Below, in pieces: positions 61,057 through 64,000 of a stretch of 64,000 bases of DNA. The stretch covers positions 1-64,000 of the forward strand of contig NZ_JAKGAP010000040.1 of the NCBI RefSeq assembly GCF_021532375.1, written 5' to 3'. This DNA is from Paenibacillus alkaliterrae (GTDB taxonomy: Bacteria > Bacillota > Bacilli > Paenibacillales > Paenibacillaceae). The first letter of the stretch is position 1, and the number at the start of each line of letters is the position of its first letter. A program made the translations under genes and the position numbers. The notes beneath the pieces are model-generated. The model was not told the DNA's origin, searched no databases, and worked only from the letters and a program-made list of their open reading frames with translations.

Positions 61057-61243
61057 AACTGGAAAAACGCCAGTTAATTTTGTCTCAGACGCTCTATATA
61101 AAGCAATTAACGGGAAAACCTGGCGCTATTCACCGGAATAATCGCTTCAAGTCGGCAAACGGACCACATTAGCGGGACAAATTCCAGTTAGGAGAGAATT
61201 ACTCGCTAATGAAGCGAGTTTAGCGGGACCTTTTCCAGTTAGA
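61057..61243. repeat. Degenerate AACTGGA/TTAGCGGGA repeat cluster
   Basis: Four related units: AACTGGAAAAACGCCAGTTA (61057-61076), TTAACGGGAAAACCTGGCGC (61107-61126), TTAGCGGGACAAATTCCAGT (61169-61188), TTAGCGGGACCTTTTCCAGT (61220-61239). Each is a loosely palindromic pairing of TTAGCGGGA and TCCAGTTAG. Hairpin ACTCGC-TAATGAA-GCGAGT (61201-61219) sits between the last two. I have seen similar unexplained arrays in Paenibacillus intergenic DNA. Confidence 0.7.
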
Positions 61244-61465
61244 TTCGCCATTCATCTTTCAGGAGCGAAGCTATTTTGTCAACATGCTTAATAGGACCTG
61301 AAAAAACCTAAGCAATCTTTAGTTCAACTTATATAGAAATCCATTCTTTGGTGCCGGAGCAGGCATGGGATTATTTCTGCCTTAACCAGGTCGATTATCG
61401 CGGACATTCCGTTACTGTCGTTTTAGCGAATTATTCTGCTAATAGGGAACAATAGCTTAATACTG

Positions 61466-61491
61466 AAAGGGCTGCCGTGTGGCAGCCCTTT
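61466..61491. terminator. Perfect hairpin, possible orphan terminator
   Basis: AAAGGGCTGCC-GTGT-GGCAGCCCTTT, 11-bp stem. It may end a decayed gene or be the terminator of unseen transcription. Confidence 0.6.
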
Positions 61492-61578
61492 AATTCGCTA
61501 ACGGATGTTGAACAAGAGCACCGCAGGGCGTGGTCTAGAGCTAATTTATTAGCGCTGTCATGAGTGTCTTTGCACGAA

Positions 61579-61629
61579 TTGACATAACATAACATGCCAA
61601 GTAAGATGGAACAATAACGTATTAGCAAA
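61579..61629 (+). promoter_or_regulatory. Promoter and operator-like word of the first LacI gene
   Basis: TTGACA (61579-61584), 17 bp, TAAGAT (61602-61607), followed by ACGTATTAGCAAA (61617-61629). The same word is repeated four times behind the promoter of the second LacI gene. Confidence 0.65.
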
Positions 61630-61703
61630 GACGAAACTAGCTGTTTTACTATCTTTTGAGAAATCGTAGTTTTATCATTTCATAGGTATCGGAGTGATTC
61701 CGT

Positions 61704-62729
61704 ATGGCCAGCATTAAAGAAATTGCCAAGTTGGCGAACGTATCCCAGGGGACAGCCTCTATCGTGTTGAACGGCAAAGGGAAGCAGTACCGGATATCGG
61801 AGGTCACTCAGCAAAAGATATACGAAGCAGCCAGAAAGCTTAATTATCAGCCTAATATTTCAGCAAGACGCCTTAGAAGCGGAGGAGAAATTGTGCTGCC
61901 CATTATCGCGCTTTTTTGGGCATTAGATACAAGAACGATGCTTATCAGCCGCTTCCTTAAAGGAATGCAGGAAAAGCTGCAAACGATCGAAGGGGATTAC
62001 GAATTACTTATTCAGCCCTATGTGGGTACGAAATTGAGCGAAGTTCGCAGCCTGGTTACCGGAACGAGATTTAACGGCGCCATCATTGCGAATGCGACGG
62101 AGGAGGATGAGGTTTTCTTAGAAGAGGCGCAATTGAATGTACCCATTGTCCTCTATCAGCGAGGCTCGGATAAATATTGCTCGGTCAATGTCGACAGCTA
62201 CCATACAGGAGAGACCGTTGCACGGTTGTTTGCAAGCAATGGACATCAGACGGTGGGCACGATTGTTCCGAATGTATCCTCTAAGGCGATTAAGCTGCGC
62301 AAAGAGGGTTTTTTGTCTGAAGCTTTGAAGCTGGGCTTAACGGCTAAAGAAGAGCACACCGTATACTCGGATTTTTCGGAGCAGGGCGGATATGAGGCGA
62401 TTAAACGGCTATATCAACAAGATCAAGAGTTACCCTCGGCTTTATTTGTCATAAGCGATCAGATGGCGGTCGGGGCGTTGGCTGCGCTGAATGAGCTTGG
62501 CAAGAGCGTTCCCGGCGATATCGAGGTTGTCGGGTATGACGATGATGAAGTAACTCAGTTTACGATCCCTTCTCTAACAACGGTGCATTTGCCCGTTGAA
62601 GAAATGGCAGCCGAATGTGTCAGGCTGCTTATGGACTTGATGCATCATAAACAGATAGAGCCTACTTCCAGCATGCTTGATACGCACATCGTCATTCGTC
62701 AATCCTGCGGCAATGAGCGTACAAGCTAA
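61704..62729 (+). CDS. LacI-family regulator (first of tandem paralogues)
   Basis: 341 residues. N-terminal LacI HTH (ASIKEIAKLANVSQGTASIVLNGKGKQYRISEVTQQKIYEAARKLNYQPNISARRLRSGG, 2-62) and a periplasmic-binding-like ligand domain ending VEVVGYDDDEVTQFTIPSLTTVHLPVEEMAAECVRLL. Closely similar throughout to the next gene, so a recent-to-moderate tandem duplication. No sugar gene lies directly downstream in the window; the target may be beyond the window end. Confidence 0.92.
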   Translation: MASIKEIAKLANVSQGTASIVLNGKGKQYRISEVTQQKIYEAARKLNYQPNISARRLRSGGEIVLPIIALFWALDTRTMLISRFLKGMQEKLQTIEGDYELLIQPYVGTKLSEVRSLVTGTRFNGAIIANATEEDEVFLEEAQLNVPIVLYQRGSDKYCSVNVDSYHTGETVARLFASNGHQTVGTIVPNVSSKAIKLRKEGFLSEALKLGLTAKEEHTVYSDFSEQGGYEAIKRLYQQDQELPSALFVISDQMAVGALAALNELGKSVPGDIEVVGYDDDEVTQFTIPSLTTVHLPVEEMAAECVRLLMDLMHHKQIEPTSSMLDTHIVIRQSCGNERTS

Positions 62730-62750
62730 GCGAAAGCAATTCTAAATTTG

Positions 62751-62795
62751 AGGTGAGTAGTCAACGGATATACCCGTTGCCCGCTCACCTTTTAT
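62751..62795 (+). terminator. Terminator of the first LacI gene
   Basis: AGGTGAG (62751-62757) pairs with CTCACCT (62784-62790); inner CAACGG/CCGTTG (62762-62767, 62773-62778). TTTTAT follows. Confidence 0.8.
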
Positions 62796-62833
62796 ATTTA
62801 CAAAATGGAAGGACTTCTGCCTCAGAAAAACGG

Positions 62834-62921
62834 TTGACAAGTAAGCATTTTTAAAATATATTAATTAGCAAAACGTATTAGCAAAACGTATTAGCAAAAC
62901 GTATTAGCAAAACGTATTAGC
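62834..62921 (+). promoter_or_regulatory. Second LacI promoter with four 13-bp iterons
   Basis: TTGACA (62834-62839), exactly 17 bp, TATATT (62857-62862). From 62865 the unit TTAGCAAAACGTA is repeated perfectly four times (62865-62877, 62878-62890, 62891-62903, 62904-62916) plus TTAGC (62917-62921), i.e. over the expected transcription start and leader up to 18 bp before the ATG. Confidence 0.8.
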
Positions 62922-62939
62922 AGTTATGGGGTGTAAGGT

Positions 62940-63962
62940 ATGGCCAGCATAAAAGAGATAGCGAAGCTTGCGGATGTGTCTCAAGGCACCGCTTCGATGG
63001 TGCTGGGTGGAAAGGGAGACCAATATCGAATTTCTGCTGTTACGCAACAGAAAATTGTAGAGGCGGCAAAGCAGCTTAATTACCAGCCGAATATTTCAGC
63101 GAGGCGTCTGCGCAGCGGGGGAGAAACGGTTCTTCCGATCATCGCGCTATTCTGGTCGCTGGATGTTCGAGCAGCTCTCATCAATCGGTTTTTGCACGGA
63201 CTGCAGCGCGCATTTCATTCTCTGGAGCAAGAGTATGAGCTTCTGATCCAGCCTTACGTGGGCAATAAGCTATGTGAAGTGAACAGCTTGCTTACTGGAA
63301 CGAGGTACAACGGGGCGATTATTGCGAACCCGACCGAGCTGGATGAACAATTTTTGGAGGATGCTAATCTTCTCGTTCCAATTGTTCTGTACCAGCGCAG
63401 CTCAGACAAATACTCGAGCGTGAAGGTAGACAGTTTTAAAACAGGGCAGGAGGTAGCGCAGCTGTTCGCAAGCAGGAAGCACCTTAAAGTGGGCGTCTTA
63501 GTGTCGGATGTCTCCTCGAATGCCATACAGCTTAGATTGCAAGGTTTCACGGACAGGGCAAAAGAGCTGGGGCTTGAACTATCCGAGCAGCATGCGCTGT
63601 ATGCAGATTTCTCGGAGAAGGGCGGTTACGATGCGATCCATCGTCTGCTGGAGAGGGAAGAAGAGCTTCCTACGGCTATGTTCTCGATTAGCGATCAAAT
63701 GGCAGTAGGCGCTTTGAAAGCGCTTCACGAATCTGGGAGAAAAGTGCCGGATGAAATGGAGCTCGTTGGTTACGATGATGATGCTATCACGAAATTTACA
63801 ATTCCAGCTTTATCTACCGTTCATCTTCCCGTTGAGGAAATGGCCGAAGCCTGCGTTAATCTTCTTAGTGAATTAATGCAGTATCGCTCGCATGAACCTA
63901 TCTGTAAATTATTCGAGTCATGTTTGATTTTACGCAGCTCTTGCGGCGGATCTGGAAAGTGA
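62940..63962 (+). CDS. LacI-family regulator (second of tandem paralogues)
   Basis: 340 residues. LacI HTH ASIKEIAKLADVSQGTASMVLGGKGDQYRISAVTQQKIVEAAKQLNYQPNISARRLRSGG and ligand domain ELVGYDDDAITKFTIPALSTVHLPVEEMAEACVNLL, both almost the same as the upstream gene. Differences cluster in the ligand-binding half (e.g. NRFLHGLQRAFHSLEQEYELL), which suggests altered inducer specificity while the DNA-recognition helix (QGTAS) is unchanged, so both may bind the same 13-bp word. The window ends 38 bp after the stop with no further gene. Confidence 0.92.
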   Translation: MASIKEIAKLADVSQGTASMVLGGKGDQYRISAVTQQKIVEAAKQLNYQPNISARRLRSGGETVLPIIALFWSLDVRAALINRFLHGLQRAFHSLEQEYELLIQPYVGNKLCEVNSLLTGTRYNGAIIANPTELDEQFLEDANLLVPIVLYQRSSDKYSSVKVDSFKTGQEVAQLFASRKHLKVGVLVSDVSSNAIQLRLQGFTDRAKELGLELSEQHALYADFSEKGGYDAIHRLLEREEELPTAMFSISDQMAVGALKALHESGRKVPDEMELVGYDDDAITKFTIPALSTVHLPVEEMAEACVNLLSELMQYRSHEPICKLFESCLILRSSCGGSGK

Positions 63963-64000
63963 GCGTTTCCATAATGCCGGAACGCTTGGAATTGACTTAT

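Larger units (their letters stand above)
60899..61703. other. 805-bp intergenic region with repeats
   Basis: No gene recognised. It contains the degenerate repeat cluster at 61057-61243, the perfect hairpin at 61466-61491 and the promoter/operator of the first LacI gene at 61579-61629. The remaining stretches 60930-61040 and 61260-61440 show nothing I can name. Confidence 0.6.

Noticed and set aside
62865-62921. CRISPR-like tandem repeat
   Set aside because: Units are 13 bp and directly adjacent with no spacers; they lie in a promoter, so operator iterons fit better. No cas gene is present.

Overview
The window reads as a chromosomal segment of an endospore-forming, low-to-moderate GC Firmicute, most likely a Paenibacillus. 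Reasons: strong AGGAGG-type ribosome binding sites, many TTG/GTG starts, the 3' half of the sporulation sigma factor SigK, Lpl/Ytc-type sugar ABC transporters with a membrane-bound AraC regulator, cre-like sites, and many AraC, GntR, LacI, MarR and ROK regulators next to small sugar-metabolism gene sets. The species name is an inference.

Layout. 0-12 kb: a cut transposase, then a near-complete phosphonate (C-P lyase) operon: PHP phosphoesterase, truncated hexapeptide transferase, PhnF-type GntR regulator, phnG-H-I-J-K-M-L and the transporter phnD-C-E-E, preceded by what looks like a PHO box (three TT-A-A hexamers at exact 11-bp steps). 12-18 kb is a scrapyard: cytochrome P450 tail, frameshifted IS91-type transposase, a mercury resistance operon on the minus strand (merR, merE-like, merT, truncated merP, merA) with a textbook MerR promoter, an ankyrin fragment, a frameshifted tyrosine recombinase and a frameshifted histidine-kinase tail. 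18-22 kb: fixABCX electron-bifurcating complex behind a 120-residue unknown protein. 22-28 kb: 3' half of sigK, a 28-nt tRNA 3' end with hairpins (probable integration scar), a decayed type I restriction gene (hsdR), a Phd/ParE toxin-antitoxin pair, and two overlapping DGQHR (DndB-like) genes without any dnd partners.

28-44 kb: ROK regulator, two-gene chromate transporter, a formylglycine-generating enzyme with both catalytic cysteines, a truncated terpenoid cyclase, a membrane AraC sensor and its sugar ABC transporter, a PmoA-family pseudogene, then an IclR-controlled SDR / FAH-hydrolase / PhyH dioxygenase operon with a repeated operator. 44 kb: a 0.4-kb tnpB-less IS200/IS605-type relic with a folded omega-RNA-like right end, and two AraC tails facing each other. 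45-51 kb: glgC-like gene, two MarR/MFS drug-efflux modules, small unknown genes. 51-64 kb: GntR + galactonate dehydratase, Gfo/Idh oxidoreductases, COG0523 GTPase, aldo-keto reductase, AraC regulators each divergent from a metabolic gene, a PhyH dioxygenase, a degenerate repeat cluster and two tandem LacI paralogues with a 13-bp iteron operator.

The best candidates for something undescribed are the isolated overlapping DGQHR gene pair in the defence-like island (25.8-28.1 kb), the solo omega-RNA-like IS200/IS605 derivative (43.84-44.22 kb), and the PhnK with a CxxC-x12-CxxC insertion. All product names rest on motif recognition by eye; no database search was run.
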